The notes under the pieces were generated by a model. The model searched no databases and was not told where the DNA came from. It was given only the letters and a program-made list of their open reading frames with translations. The position numbers were made by a program, and so were the translations under genes. From contig JAJJXM010000013.1 of the NCBI GenBank assembly GCA_024516155.1, positions 310,001 through 374,000 of the forward strand: a stretch of 64,000 nt of DNA, written 5' to 3'. Source of the stretch: Pyronema omphalodes (Eukaryota > Ascomycota > Pezizomycetes > Pezizales > Pyronemataceae). Positions 10,222-22,206 of the stretch are shown here, piece by piece. The stretch's first letter is position 1, and each line of letters opens with the position of its first letter.

Positions 10222-13179
10222 TTAGCAACTCTGTAGCCAGAATGAGACCTCCCATAAAAGGCTATCCACATCCCACATCCGACACCCCACATCCACATCC
10301 ACATCAACCTTTACACCCTCCATCACACTAAACCCTAACACCCGCCACCCCCAGCATCCTTCCCCCCTTCCAGGAACTCCCTCCCAAACAACCACCTCAT
10401 CCTTCACCTCCTCCAACGCCAACGCCTTCTTAACATTCCCACTAACCAACCCCCACGCCTGTGCCTCCTGTAATCCCGCATATTTTCCCGCCCAAACCGC
10501 TTCTCTCGGTAACTGCACCGTAAGATCATCATCAGTAGTTCCTATCGCAAGACCAACGATGACACCTGCATCTACCAGCACCTTAACGGGACTCTTCGTC
10601 ATCGGAGGACCGGGGAGACATCTTCTACCCTCCCAAGATGACGGAGCACAACGCCAGGGTCCTAAGATAACGGCTATTCCTGCGTCTGCGAGTTCCTTGG
10701 CAAGAAGATAAGATTCCGCTGCGTTGAAGATAGTGAATTTAGTTCTTGGATGCTGGCGAGAGAGGAGGATGATTTGTGCGATGTCGTCTTTGTTGTCGGC
10801 GTGTACGACGATCGGAAGTGTGCCGTTGTTTTGAATCGTTACTGTGTTGAGGATTTCAATTTGTCGGGAGATGCTGTCGCCTGCTTTTTTGGCGGACTGG
10901 CCGATAACGACGTGGAGCGCTACGTTTTCGCGCCAGATACCATCGAGAGCGGAGGTACCGGCGGCGTAGAAACCGGCGGAAATACCCCGGACGATGCCAC
11001 CGCTGGGGTTGGGGGGTGTAATGATCTTGGTGACTCCACCAAACTGTGCACGCTGGAGTAAGTCGGAGCCGAAGTGGAGGCCAAAGTGGGCTTTGGAGAT
11101 GGTGTTGGGATCGGTGGGTGCGGGTCCGTCGCGGGTGATTGCTCTTGCTCAATTTCACTAAGACCGAGGGCGTTGGAAACGGCGTAAACTGGTGGGGTAA
11201 GTGTTCCATGCTCGAGAGTAATTTCCTTGACGATAGTTCGAGCTGCGGGTGGTTCACAGGTGGCAGCTAAACAGAGAACGTGGGTTCCGTTGGTGACTAA
11301 AGTGAGAGACTCAGAAGCAGAGATCTCCTGTGATGGGATGTACGATGACTTGATTCCGTGGATGATAGTCAATCCTTCCTTTCCGAGGGACTTTCCAGTC
11401 ATGTTGCTATTCGCTGCAGGAAGTTCGTAAGAGAAATCAGCTCCTCCATTGGGAAGGTTGGCGACAACCTCAGTGCTGTTCAAGGTCGGCTTTCCATCGA
11501 TGAACACCTGGAGAGGTGTAGCACCGGTGGAGAGAGGGTGAGAATCCCAGACGACAAGATCGGCATCATAGCCTTCGCGGACGTATCCAATCCTATCATC
11601 AAGGGCAAGAGTTTTTGCGGCAGTACTGGTGATAGATTGCAAGGCGACATCCGCAGGAAGTCCATACTGGTAAGCTGCCTGAGGTTGTTGAAGCAAGTAT
11701 TTGGCGTTGGTAACCGGATGATCCGATTTGTAAACAACAGGAACACCAGCCTCGTGGAGGATCTTGCCGGCGTAAAAGTTCGCATCATATCCCTCCTTTT
11801 TGTAAAGACCTAGTTCTGCAAACAAGGCCTGAGTGATCGGGCTATGACGCAACGTTAGTAATCCTACTCTACTTCAACCACAGTCACACGAGCACTTACT
11901 ATCCCTGGCTACTAAGCAGTCCCGCAACCTTCCACGAACTCAATGCATGATGGAATGCAGAGATTCTGAACCCAAACTCATGCGTGTGGCGAATCATAGT
12001 CTCAATATCAACCGTCTCATAACAATGAGTGTTAACATGCACCTGCCCCCTTAACATAGCAGTCGTAAACTCCCAGTACTTCTCATTCGCAATACCGAGT
12101 CCCTCTAGCGCAGCCTTGTGGCGGATCTTCTTATCCTTACTCATAGCTCTAGCACACCAAGCATCCTCAGTTTTCATGACATCTTTAGCCTGAGATAGAT
12201 GCTCCCTGAGCTTCCAAGATAAGCCCATACGAGTGCTAGCTTGTGCCGGGTGCGAACGCTTGGGATTTTCTCCACTAGTGATAACAATCCATGTATTAGT
12301 TTCAGCCGGTCAAAATTGCCAAAATTGAACATTTGCAACATACCATGCCATCTTCATCCATCTGGTACGGTTGGTACCGGTGGAAGGTTCAACAAGCATA
12401 CTCTCGACCAGGGAATCGGCCGGCACCGCGTTTTTGATCGCGAACGCTTCTCCACCGAGGATATTTGCGGAGCCTGGGAGAATCAACGAGGTTGTGATTC
12501 CTCCTGAAGCGATAAGAGCATGTGCGGGGTCGTAAACATGAATCGCATCCAGGGTACGCGCAAAGGGAGTCACGATCTGAGTTCCTTCATTCGTGTCATC
12601 GCTTCCTATTGAATAATTAGTTCTGATCAACAAAAACGATATGCGATTCATTTACTAACCTCTCAAGGCCGGGAAAGGAGCAACACCACTGTGGGAGTGC
12701 ACATCCACCAATCCCGGGGTAACAATCTTGCCCTGTAAATCAATAACCTCCACATCCTGTCTCCTATGTTTTGCGATGTTTGCATCAACCTCCCTAATAG
12801 TTCCCTTTTCAATCACCAAATCCACCGAACCAATCCACTTCTCTCCATCGAAAACCGTAGCATTCTGCAGCACTGTAATCTTATCGTTTTCCGTTGTTCT
12901 GTAACGCGGGTTGACACGGTTACTAGGCGTAGTCTTTTTAACCTCCCAGAAAGGCGGTTTGCGGAACTCCTGACACCTTGCAAGATCTGCATTAAACTGC
13001 TGTTGCTGAGCAGTAGTCAAGGTAAGTTCATCTCCATGGCCATAGAATCGATACGCGGGATAAAGAACAAAAACAGCGGTATAAGCAGCCGCAAGACCCA
13101 GTAACGCGTTGACACTTAGGAAGGAGCGACGCTTTGGTTCGCGAGGCGGAGACGCGTGTGGAAGATCGTATGTGCCCAT
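10222..13179 (-). CDS. Membrane-anchored amidohydrolase (CE9-like annotation in fungi); one frame break
   Basis: Predicted metal-dependent hydrolase of the amidohydrolase superfamily, of the long Pezizomycotina type often annotated as carbohydrate esterase family 9. Exons: 13179-12660, 12605-12344, 12235-11900 and 11841-10222, with introns of 54, 108 and 58 nt and good GT..AG ends. The first 45 residues have a basic N-terminus and one hydrophobic segment (VNALLGLAAAYTAVFVLYPAY), indicating a membrane anchor. Metal-site motifs: VDVHSHSG, GQVHVNTHCYE, FRISAFHHA. A second composite domain has IGYVREGYDADLVVWDSHPL and VVHADNKDDIAQIILLSR. Exon 4 needs one extra base near 11145; without it the frame ends early at 10920, with it the exons total 913 whole codons. 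The extreme C-terminus (Val/Asp repeat) looks unusual and may really end earlier. Substrate unknown. Confidence 0.82.
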
Positions 13180-13564
13180 TTATGCAATGAACGAACAGAG
13201 AAAAAACAAGTAAAGGTAGAGGATGAGATATAAGTTGATGGTGAACAACAGAGGTACAAAAGTCGCGTACTTAACGATAACTGATTGCCGATTACCCGCA
13301 GGGATGCATCGGAGTTGAGTGAACACACATATGATCATGTCTCGCCTACTCCCGCGTGCACTATTATTCTATTTCCTATCAAAGACATCGTCGCTGAGCA
13401 CGAGAGACATGCGGAGGTTGTACAACCCGGAGTTGAAATTGAAAAAGGCGAGTGACTATCGCTGCTGATATCGGTTGCAACCGAGGACAGGGAATGCTGT
13501 CGATCAGGGCGGGAAAAAAGAAATTGCTCCGTAGTTAAACGCCCTGCAGCTGGATTGAGGGCAC
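13180..13564. promoter_or_regulatory. Upstream region of the amidohydrolase gene
   Basis: The space between the amidohydrolase start and the first tandem module. It presumably holds the promoter. A minus open frame at 13335-13634 runs into repeat sequence and was not accepted as a gene. No specific element is identified. Confidence 0.35.
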
Positions 13565-14339
13565 GCGACATGTCAGTGATGCTGGGCTGAGCTGAAAATG
13601 GACCAAATGTGAATGTTTTTTTATCGTTATTCAAATCATACGCTAACCAGGCCTAAAAGGGCTCATGAAGGAAATTCTGAAGCAAAAGAGCTGGATAAAT
13701 ACAGCTTTATTTTAACCATTATGCATTTATGTAAGTAAAAACATCTGGAGATTCCAGTAGCTGGAAGGTAAACCGTGAGGTAATATGGCAACTGAAAAAT
13801 ACGTCTTTGTTAATGGAGGCAACTGACAAGTTCGCCTTCACGCGAGACATATTGAAGGATCTTAAGTGTTTTCAATGTAGATTTGAGATCGGTTTACGAG
13901 CTGGTCCTTGATATTTCAAATATGTACGACAGCACTCTGAGATTAGATATCGAAGGCCAACCCCACTGCCCATAGAACATCCTCCACTTTCCACAACTCC
14001 ATAATCACACCAATATTTCCTACCGTATGTAGAAGAGTACCGATTCGAGGACACTGGTACATAGTATTTGCAGTCCTCAAATCACCGGGAAGTATCCGCA
14101 GCGAAGCCAGCGCAACCAGTGCAAAGGCCAAGCTCAAGCTGGATCCGCCGTTCAAGCATTTTTCCATTATCCATCTGCGACTTTAGATAGCATTGATAAG
14201 TTGAGTTAAGTCGAGTTGAGTTTTAGTTATTCACCATTCGAAGTTCCAATGGACTGGCGTTGGATGTGAACTTGTGGTAGGTCATGGAATGTTGAAGGGG
14301 GATTATTCGTTGAGATACGACATTATTTACTGAAGGCTT

Positions 14340-15051
14340 AGAGATTTCGGATAAAACTTTCGCGTCCGGCATCGGCATCGGTGTTGAGGACGTTGCAGGT
14401 TTGGAAACTGGTTTCGTCAGCTATGGAGTCGTCTTTGAAGGCGTTGTTTAGCAGCTTTGTGGGGGTGGTAGATTACCTGACTGTCGGTGGAAGCTGGCTT
14501 TTGCTTCCAGATCTCTAGGTAAAACTCGCTGACATATCGTTTATTGGTCTGTTTTCTGCATCAAATTTCTCTTCTCGCTCTGTTAGTCATTGAATTACCC
14601 CAGAGAAACAATAAGTTGCAAGTAAGAAATTTACTTACCGAAGTACCCTGAAATTATTGCGAATGTAACATGTCTTGTTGTCACCAGAATCTTTCACAAA
14701 TTGCACGAAAGGTGGAAGAAGGTGGATGTATAGATCATCCACCAGGTTGAATATAGGATTCATTTTGAAGCGGATTTTGTCAGCGATAGAGTCGTCGTTC
14801 AAGGCGTTGTTCTTGGCTGGTTTGTTGGAGGTGGTAGATTACCTGACGGTCGGTGGAGATTGACTTTTTCTCTAGGTAAAACTCGTTGACATATCGTCTG
14901 GTGGCCTGGCCTACTTGCCGCATCAACTTTCTTTTCCCGCTCCGCGGGCTTGACATTAGTAACTGAATTACCCCAGAAACTTATAAGTTGGAAGAAGTAA
15001 GAAATCTTACTTACCGAAGTACCTTGAGATTATTGCGAATGTAATATGTTA
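14340..15051 (-). pseudogene. Gene X copy A, 3' part
   Basis: The minus frame shares NNAFKDDSIADETSF and NTDADAGRESFI with the same region of copies B, D and E, but ends right after it at 14340, whereas copy E continues for about 200 residues. The CTTACCGAAGTA-type splice donor block seen at about 14634 and 15012 is shared with copy B. The frame is interrupted and the copia insertion separates it from its 5' half at 20278-20640. Function unknown. Confidence 0.5.
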
Positions 15052-15221
15052 TGTTGAAAACGGACCGGTCATGTTGAATAGTCAACATGACAAGGACATA
15101 TTGAAACAGCCATGTCCGTACTGGTCATGTTGCTTGGAGGAGTACGGTTCCCAGTATATAAACTGTAGTTAGAACCGTTCGTTAACAATAATCTAACTCA
15201 CTTTACAAACTCAGTTTAATA
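15052..15221 (+). repeat. 5' LTR of copia element
   Basis: 170 bp, starting TGTTGAAAACGG and ending TTTAATA. It contains a perfect hairpin, GTCATGTTGA and its complement around a 4-base loop (15069-15092), and a TATATAAACT promoter-like motif near 15155. Confidence 0.93.
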
Positions 15222-15350
15222 GGTTATGAGCCCTTCGCATAACCGCTACAATTACACCAAAATATTTTTTCATCTTCAACAAAACCCCACAACAAATTCA
15301 CCACAACGCCACTATGTCTTCAACAGACAACAACATCTTCAAACATCCGG

Positions 15351-18300
15351 ATGGATCCTTTCCCACTCACCGGACCTAATTATTCCTCTTGGAAATCGGA
15401 CATCACTCGAGTGCTTCGAGCAACTTCAGCTTGGGAGATTGTTGAAGGTACGAAAACTTTGCCGGATCTGGCTGCTGAAGGAGCAACTGAGGCAGAACGC
15501 AACATTGCTCAAATGAGACGGGATAATTTTATTCAGCGACGTGAGAAAGCTGTAGCTGCAATCTACAACTCATGTTCTCCTATCATTCGAAAAGATATTT
15601 CAAAAAGCTTCGATCCTTGTGAGATTTGGAACTCTTGCGAAGAAGTGTGATTCAGCTAGTACTGCAGTGGGACGACAGTCACTACTTCAAGAGTTTCAGG
15701 ATTTGAGACCGTCACCGGGTGTCTCAATTAGTGACTATCTAGCGTCCCTGTTGGAAATCCGGGACCAGATAGCTGGAACAGCTGAAGAACTCTCGGATGC
15801 TGTGTTCAAATCTCATATTTTTCGAACACTTCCTCCGGCTTATGCCGTTACCATCGAAATTCTTCGGATGGGAAATGATAATGTGGAGACAGTCATTGAA
15901 GCCATCAAGGAAAAGGAGAAGGTCACGAAGCTCAGTATTAAGCCAGCTGCAGAAACCGATGCTTACTACTCTGCAAGTAGTAGCCAAGATTCTCCTCAAC
16001 CCCGGAGAAGCAACGCTGGTCCAACAATAACAGAACTCAACGAAATCAAGGCAACAGGTGGTGTGAGAATTGCCAGTCGGCAACCCACAACACTGAAGTG
16101 TGCTTTCATGCAACAAAAACCAATAAAAAGCGTCAATACTCGAGCATTGAAGAGAACTCCTGCTTTTATTGTGGATTAACTGGACACAAAATCCAAAATT
16201 GCAGAATTAAAAAGAGAGGGGAGGCTCTACAGGAACGCACCAAGCGTGCCAAAACTGACTCTGGACATGCAAAGATTGCGACCATCAGCGAAGAAGAGGC
16301 TGATGATCCGTCTGAAATGTGACTCGCTGAGTCAACAAGATGTGAGGAAAAGAATAATGGAGCTACCTCACTGTACTCTGGACAAATTCTTGTCCATAAA
16401 AGCTCCCGCACCTCAGCCTGGCTTGTGGACTCCGGTGCTTCTCATCACTTTTGCAACGAAAGCCATCAAATGAAAAATATTCAAAACCAGACTCTAAATG
16501 TTGCAATGGGTGATGGTCATTCTGTAACTTCAAAGACCACAGGAACATTGTCTCTAGCAGGTGTGCATATCAGAGCTCACTTTGTCCCGGAATTCCGTGT
16601 ATCACTACTATCTGTGAGCCAACTGGCAGCGGATGGATTTATGACCACTTTTTCCGGACAGAAATGCACCATCTCAAAGGGGAGCAAAATCCTATTGATG
16701 GCGGCTAAAAAGGATGGGCTATATCGCATTGATCTAGATGCTACTGCTCTCATCACAACTAGATCAATGACTGAGAAATCTAAAACACAGCCCATCCCAG
16801 AATCAAGCTCAACCGTTGCACCACAGATCTCCAACACTGACCCTAGGTCATCACGCCTATGTTTTCAAGAAGATCACGAAAATCAGATTCAATCGTATTA
16901 TGGCATAGACGACTGGCTCATCTCAATGCCTCTGCTATGAAGCAGCTACTGGGACAGACAGTACAATTTTCGGAGGAACACAATTCCTTGCTCTGTGATA
17001 TCTGTATTAGGGCCAAGCATCAGCAAAAGTTTAATAGGACAAAGGTGCCCTCATCAACAGTACCATTTGAGCTGGTTCATTCAGACTTATGTGGACCAAT
17101 TAAACACCCATCCGCTGGCGGTGCATCGTACTACATCATTTATATTGATGATTGTACGAAGCATACGGAGATTTACTTCCTTGTTGGGAAAACCTCCGAA
17201 GAAATCACAGCAAAATTCGAACATTATCACGCCTGGGTACGAGCCCAAGGGTATACGATCAAACGATTCCGCTGCGACAACGGTCGCGGTGAATACAGCA
17301 ATAGAAAATTCCTCGACATCCTTGGAAGCCATGGTATCAGCTATGAACCAGCTCCACCCTACACTCAGCATAAAAATGGCATAGCGGAACGAATGATCAG
17401 AACCATCAACACCAAAGCAAGATGCATGCTGTTGGATGCTGAACTACCGATGAGATTCTGGGCAGAGGCAGTCCGAACTGCATGTTACCTGCATCAGCGC
17501 ACACCCAATGCGAGCCTTCTTCACAGAATATCACCCTATGAAGCACTTACAGGCAGCGTTCCAAAACTTCATCACCTGCGGCGCTTTGGTTGCACAGTTT
17601 ATAAATGGATACCCAAGGAGCAGAGAACAAACAAGAATTTTGGGCCACGCTCAAAACCTTGCATGTTCCTGGGTTATGTGCATAAGACCACTAAAATATG
17701 GCGTCTATGGGACTTTGAGCAGAAGAAATCAATAGAATGTTCAAATGTTATATGGAGAGAGGAACAAAATGCATATGAAGCGAATATGAGTGATGCTGAG
17801 GCTTTCATTCAGAAAGTTGAAGAAGATATTACCTTCCCCACTGAGGATGAAGAAGCCGAGCAATCGGAAGAAGAAGACCCCAGCAATGCCTTGTTGAGCA
17901 CTGGGCATGTTACAAGTAAGCATACCTGAAAGGCAGACAACCTTTTATTTTACTTTATTCCCAATATTGTACAAGCTTCTTGAGGAATACACATTTTACA
18001 TATTGACGAGTTGTCATTGATGAAGAACCCTGTGTGGTGTCCTTAAAAAAAAAAAAAAAAAATTATTCCTTTTTCTTCTTCATTGTATCCTTGAAAACAA
18101 AATCTAATATATCTTGATAGACTCCTACATGGCACGACGGCTGACAAGCAAAGCGAGAAGAATCATCAACAGACAAACAATACAGAAAGCCCATCAAGCA
18201 ACTGGTGATGCATTCACATCAGCACAGGAGTCACAAATCCTCTCGGTGATTGATGACATCAACAATACAGCATCATGTACATCAGACCCGGGGACCTACA

Positions 18301-19887
18301 GGAGGCAATGAATGGACCCAACCGCCAAGAGTGGGAGCAGGCAACTATCGAAGAATGGAACGCTATTTTGCAAAACAATACTTTTGAAATATTCAAGGAT
18401 TGTCAACTTCAGCCAAAAGAAACTCATCATGAGCCTCTAGAGACACAGAATATTCCTATATCCATTCCCTTTGGCACAAAACCAATTGGCAGCAGATGGG
18501 TTTACAGGACTAAGCGTAATCCAGATGGCTCAACTAGGTACAAGGTACGCTTGGTAGTCAAGGGCTATCAACAGGTGCAGGGAGTTGACTATAATGAAAC
18601 CTTTGCACCAGTTTCAAAATTAACTACACTTCGTCTTCTGCTGGCTACATGCGCAAGAAACAACTGGAAAATCCATCATCTTGATGTTGTTACTGCTTTT
18701 CTCAACCCAAAGATTGACAATGACAAGATCTTCATGCAGTTGCCAGAAGGTATGGACTGGGTTGATAGGCGAATCCCAACAGGAGCAAAGGTCAGGTTAT
18801 TGAAAGCACTATATGGCCTAAAGCAATCTCCACGCCTATGGTATGAGGCCATTAATTCTTTCTTGCTATCTCTTGGATTTAAACAATCAACGGCAGATCC
18901 GAATCTCTATGTCAAGGCTGGAGTGCTCCTTCTACTCTATGTGATGACATCCTGATTGTCAACACCTCCGGTACAAATTCTCCAAATGCAGCACAATCAG
19001 TCATCACAGCACTCAAAGGGAAATACAAGATGACGGATTTGGGCGAAGCAAAGCGTTTTTTGGGATTGGAAATTCATCGAGATGAGAAAGGAATATCTCT
19101 AGGTCAAGAATCATACATAAACATGATGCTCAAAAGTTTGGCATGGAAAATTGTCGAGACATATCCAATCCTCTTGATCCAAATATCAGGCTGGAAAATG
19201 GGGAGTGTGAGGACAATGCAGCTGACCGAGATATATATCTTTCACTTGTTGGGTCTCTCATGTATACAGCTCTAGGGACCCGTCCTGATATATCTTTTGC
19301 TGTCAGCTCGCTAAGCAGGTATAATGCAGCACCACTGGCCACACACTTAACAGCAGCCAAACGAGTTCTGAGATATTTGAAAACAACATCCAAATTTCGA
19401 TTAAATTTTCCTGCTGTGAGCCATGATCTACAGGGTTTCACAGACTCAGATTGGGCAGGATGCCGTTCAACCAGAAAATCAGTTGGAGGAAATATCTTTC
19501 AAATCAACAATGGCACCATCAGCTGGAAATCAAAGAGTCAAACTGTTGTTGCTCTCTCAACGCTGGAAGCGAGTTTATTGCCTGCTCTGATGGTACCAGG
19601 GAAGCTATTTGGCTTAGCCGGCTAGAAGCTGATATGTTGCAACTTCCGAGGATTAAAACAGTCCAAATGGCCTGTGATAATCAAGGAGCTATTAAATTTA
19701 TCAAATCTGGAATAGCCACGGTCAAAACCAAACACATCGATGTCAAACACATGCACACCCATGATGAAGATAAAAAGGGAAATATCAACTTCCATTACAT
19801 AGAATCACGAAATAATCTTGCCGACATTATGACGAAACCGCTACCAGTTCCACTGCATCAGGAACTTACAAAGAAGCTGGGAATCTA

Positions 19888-19891
<4 letters not shown>
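15351..19891 (+). CDS. Copia gag-pol polyprotein, several frame breaks
   Basis: Reads through Gag (GPNYSSWKSDITRVL), two CCHC-like knuckles (WCENCQSATHNTEVCFH; CFYCGLTGHKIQNC), aspartic protease (WLVDSGASHHFCN), GAG-pre-integrase (VLWHRRLAHLNA), integrase core (VHSDLCGP ... FRCDNGRGEYSN ... NGIAERMIRTI), reverse transcriptase (FAPVSKLTTLRLLL ... RLWYEAI ... YV/DDIL) and RNase H (LGTRPDISFAVSSLSRY, ADIMTKPLP). Breaks: about 15634 (2 nt), about 16040, a TGA at 16320-16322, and about 16895, 18288, 18942 (inside the YVDD box), 19135 and 19575. Nearly all of these are restored by adding one base. A 205-nt GT..AG segment splits integrase from RT. The start could also be the ATG at 15314. Homopolymer loss in the assembly is the simplest explanation for most breaks. 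Confidence 0.88.
17916..18120 (+). other. Candidate spliceosomal intron inside copia pol
   Basis: Starts GTAAGC, ends TTGATAG, is AT-rich with an A19 run and contains in-frame stops. Removing it joins the integrase tail (..STGHVT) to the next exon (NSYMARRLTSKARRI) in frame. An alternative is a small insertion, but no target duplication is evident. Confidence 0.55.

Positions 19892-19938
<47 letters not shown>
19892..19938 (+). repeat. Poly(A) tract of about 47 bases after the copia pol stop
   Basis: An uninterrupted A run directly follows the stop codon, between pol and the 3' LTR. Its true length is uncertain for a homopolymer. Confidence 0.85.
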
Positions 19939-19941
<3 letters not shown>

Positions 19942-20102
19942 GAGAAAGAAACAGGGGGCTTGCTCAAAGAAACAGGGGGTGCTTACGCATTGGTTATTGA
20001 ACCAAATTTTTCTTTGGATATTCTTATTTATTTTTGTTTTTCTTTTTGTTATCAAGAAAGGTTTAGATGAGCTGTGGAAACCTTCCTCTCCAAGAGGGGG
20101 TG

Positions 20103-20272
20103 TGTTGAAAACGGACCGGTCATGTTGAATAGTCAACATGACAAGGACATATTGAAACAGCCATGTCCGTACTGGTCATGTTGCTTGGAGGAGTACGGTT
20201 CCCAGTATATAAACTGTAGTTAGAACCGTTCGTTAACAATAATCTAACTCACTTTACAAACTCAGTTTAATA
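20103..20272 (+). repeat. 3' LTR of copia element
   Basis: Same 170 bases as the 5' LTR, with no difference seen by eye. Confidence 0.93.
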
Positions 20273-20277
20273 TGTTA

Positions 20278-20640
20278 CTTGTTGTCGTCAGAGTCTGGTT
20301 TCACAAATTCCAGGAAAGGTGGAAGAAGATAGGAGTGTATATCCTCCACCAGAGTTGAATGTAGTATGTGTTTTTGAAGCGTAATAGCTCCCCGGGTTAG
20401 CAGTCCCGCATTGAATGAATTTCCAGTGGTTCTGAGATTTTGGAAGTCTTTCATGAGCTTGATTGTTGAACTGACCTAAAAGAATGCGATTTTTTAGTCT
20501 AGGATAAAGCTCCGACTGAAAAACTTTGGTGCGGCGGAAGCGGTAGAAAGACGTCTTCAACAATAAATAATCCACGGCTGGACTACTAGGAATCACCACT
20601 AATAAAAGAATCCGAGAAGTTCAAATATTACCTTTCAGAG
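20278..20640 (-). pseudogene. Gene X copy A, 5' part
   Basis: Minus frame with SYYASKTHTTFNSGGGYTL, matching SYYASKTHTTFNSGGGYIL in copy B (near 23400). It is the upstream continuation of the X remnant at 14340-15051, displaced by copia. Confidence 0.5.
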
Positions 20641-20699
20641 CACCTAGAGTTGCAGTCCTATACTGACAGACAAACCACTCTACTTTCGCTATACTTATG

Positions 20700-21145
20700 A
20701 CACGCGCGAAAAGAAACAACGGCTTTATCAATTATAAAAGTTATATTTAATGGGAGTACATATATTCAATCATTAGCCAGTCTAAAAACATAATTCCACA
20801 GGCTTTAATAAATGCCATATTCTTACACACATAAAAAACCAAGGCGTTCCAGCGGAGTTGTCATTGAAATAACCTTCGAACAATGGGCTGACGTTGTAAC
20901 GATAAAAACCATTGCACCTGCTGCTGCTTGGGCAGCCAAGAATGTTCTTTTGTGCCTGCAGTACAAGGGGATACATCTACGATTGGTAAAAGATACTCAT
21001 GACACGCGAGAAAGGTAAAACTGACTGCGGCTATCATTAACATTTTATTTAATAAGGATATATAATTCAATCATTAGCCAGTCCACAAAAACAATTCCAC
21101 AGGCTTTACAAAATACTATATTCATACAAACATAAAAAACAAGGC
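20700..21145. repeat. Internal duplication downstream of RING copy 1
   Basis: About 150 bp (CATGACACGCGAGAAAGG... to ...CAAGGCGTTCC) occurs at 20696-20855 and again at 20998-21150. It carries TTTTATTTAATAAGG-type AT-rich sequence and is likely 3' UTR of the RING gene. Between the copies is a conserved stretch (20845-21010) that recurs in module B at 24344-24505. In a plus frame it reads VVIEITFEQWADVV..KTIAPAAAWA, with several of the differences between copies synonymous. Confidence 0.6.
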
Positions 21146-21260
21146 GTTCCGGCGCCAGCACTATGTTCCTCCGTTGTGGTTGGCAACACTTACATTATCG
21201 AATCTAGGCGCACTGGTCCTGATCCGCCAGGATGATATCAGTGTAGCCAGCTTTCGCGGG

Positions 21261-21727
21261 TCACACATCACCGAGGCAGATCGGGCAGATCTTGCCACTC
21301 CAATGTCTGGGGTTCAGCCACTGTAAACTCAGTTAGTATCATCCCTGTTCCAACGAATCACTTTGACACTTACCTGATCAACACATGCCTTGTGGAAGGC
21401 ATGCCGGCAGGGCGCAAGCTTGCGAATCTCGACATGCTTTTCCTACGCCTGCAAACAGATCGGGCAGTTCCCGCCCTGCAGCTCTGCGCCGTCAAGGCTG
21501 TCCTCATACCTGGATAAGGTATGATGATCCACCGTTTCCTCCGAGAGCCACAGTTTGGGGGCCCTTTCCAGTGCTTCCAGCGTCGGCAGAATGTTTTGTG
21601 GCCGAATGTACACCAATTCCTGAGAATGGACAACCACCATACACAATTCGAAGTCGAATACAGGAAATAAAGCGGACAGAGGGGAGGAATTAGATGTTGG
21701 TGCAGAGCACCGGCCAAGTGGCCTCAT
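21261..21727 (-). pseudogene. RING-H2 gene copy 1 (broken by two stops)
   Basis: Exon 1 runs 21727-21374 and exon 2 from 21320, with a 53-nt intron. Exon 1 begins MRPLGRCSAP and contains LVYIRPQNILPTLEAL and GGNCPICLQA, then a TAG stop where the sibling copies have Tyr or a similar residue, then EIRKLAPCRHAFHKACVDQ. Exon 2 reads WLNPRHWSGKICPIC and then a TGA where copy 2 has TGG. All eight zinc ligands (C-C-C-H-H-C-C-C) are still present in the DNA, so inactivation looks recent. Function of the family: probable RING-type ubiquitin ligase. Confidence 0.75.
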
Positions 21728-22206
21728 GATTGGTTGGAGCCTTTGGTGGCTTTACTGGTCTAGGACGATAGTGAAAGAGGACTGGAGATTTCTGTGAAGG
21801 AATCACGAGAGTGGATGAGAGCGTGGGAGAAGAAGACAAGGTGGAGGTGGTGGATGCGTATGTGATTGTCGGATGAAGTGCTAACTCAGCGAACAAAAGG
21901 CTTTTAGCCTGAGAATCTGCCAGACTACACCAACCTCCACCTAGGCACTAAGGCCTTAGGCGCACTTCGGCCAGATTGGAGGTGGTCAAGCTTAAGGAGG
22001 GCGAGCAAGTGAGGAGGGTGAAAGAGAAACAAAAAATGTCAAAAAACAGGTCAATATTTTTTAACCGTGACATTCTTCTGTACCTAGCCATATCCATTGG
22101 CCTCGGATACTGGTCAAGTCAAGCCGTTATTAGTTACAGAGGAATATTTCCCCAGCTGCTGATACAACCGTATACACCCGACATACCCGCCGCCTCGGAC
22201 ATTGAT
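21728..22206 (-). promoter_or_regulatory. Shared upstream block of RING genes (copy 1)
   Basis: On the minus strand upstream of the RING start. It recurs near 25200-25720, 35380-35700 (inverted) and 52760-53080. It holds GCCTAGGTGGAGGTTGG next to an AGATTCTCAGGC stretch, then CTCGCCCTCCTTAAGCTTGA and a minus frame HPTITYASTTST that may be a leader exon or 5' UTR. Confidence 0.5.

Larger units (their letters stand above)
15052..20272 (+). mobile_element. Ty1/copia LTR retrotransposon with identical LTRs
   Basis: 5.2-kb element. The two LTRs (170 bp) are identical by eye, and the flanking 5-bp target duplication TGTTA is at 15047-15051 and 20273-20277. The LTR ends are TG...TA rather than TG...CA. 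A purine-rich tract (AAGAGGGGGTG) lies just before the 3' LTR, and a GGTTATGAGCCC-type primer-binding candidate just after the 5' LTR. Domain order gag - protease - integrase - RT - RNase H is that of copia. Identical LTRs argue for recent insertion. Confidence 0.95.
13565..22206. repeat. Tandem module A (RING-H2 gene + X gene), split by copia
   Basis: First of three diverged direct repeats. The left edge is recognisable as GCGACATGTCAGTGATGCTG (13566), matching module B at about 22213 and module C at about 25723. Order from left: a block with CATCTGGAGATTCCAGTAGC, the X-gene remnant, a 3'-side block, the RING-H2 copy on the minus strand, then the shared upstream block. Without the 5.2-kb copia insertion the module is about 3.4 kb. 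In the left block a minus frame (14167-13943, MEKCLNGGSSLSLAF) is conserved in B and partly in C, though broken there. Confidence 0.8.

Noticed and set aside
13335..13634. Minus-strand frame of 99 codons upstream of the amidohydrolase
   Set aside because: It runs across the boundary of tandem module A and is not kept in modules B or C.
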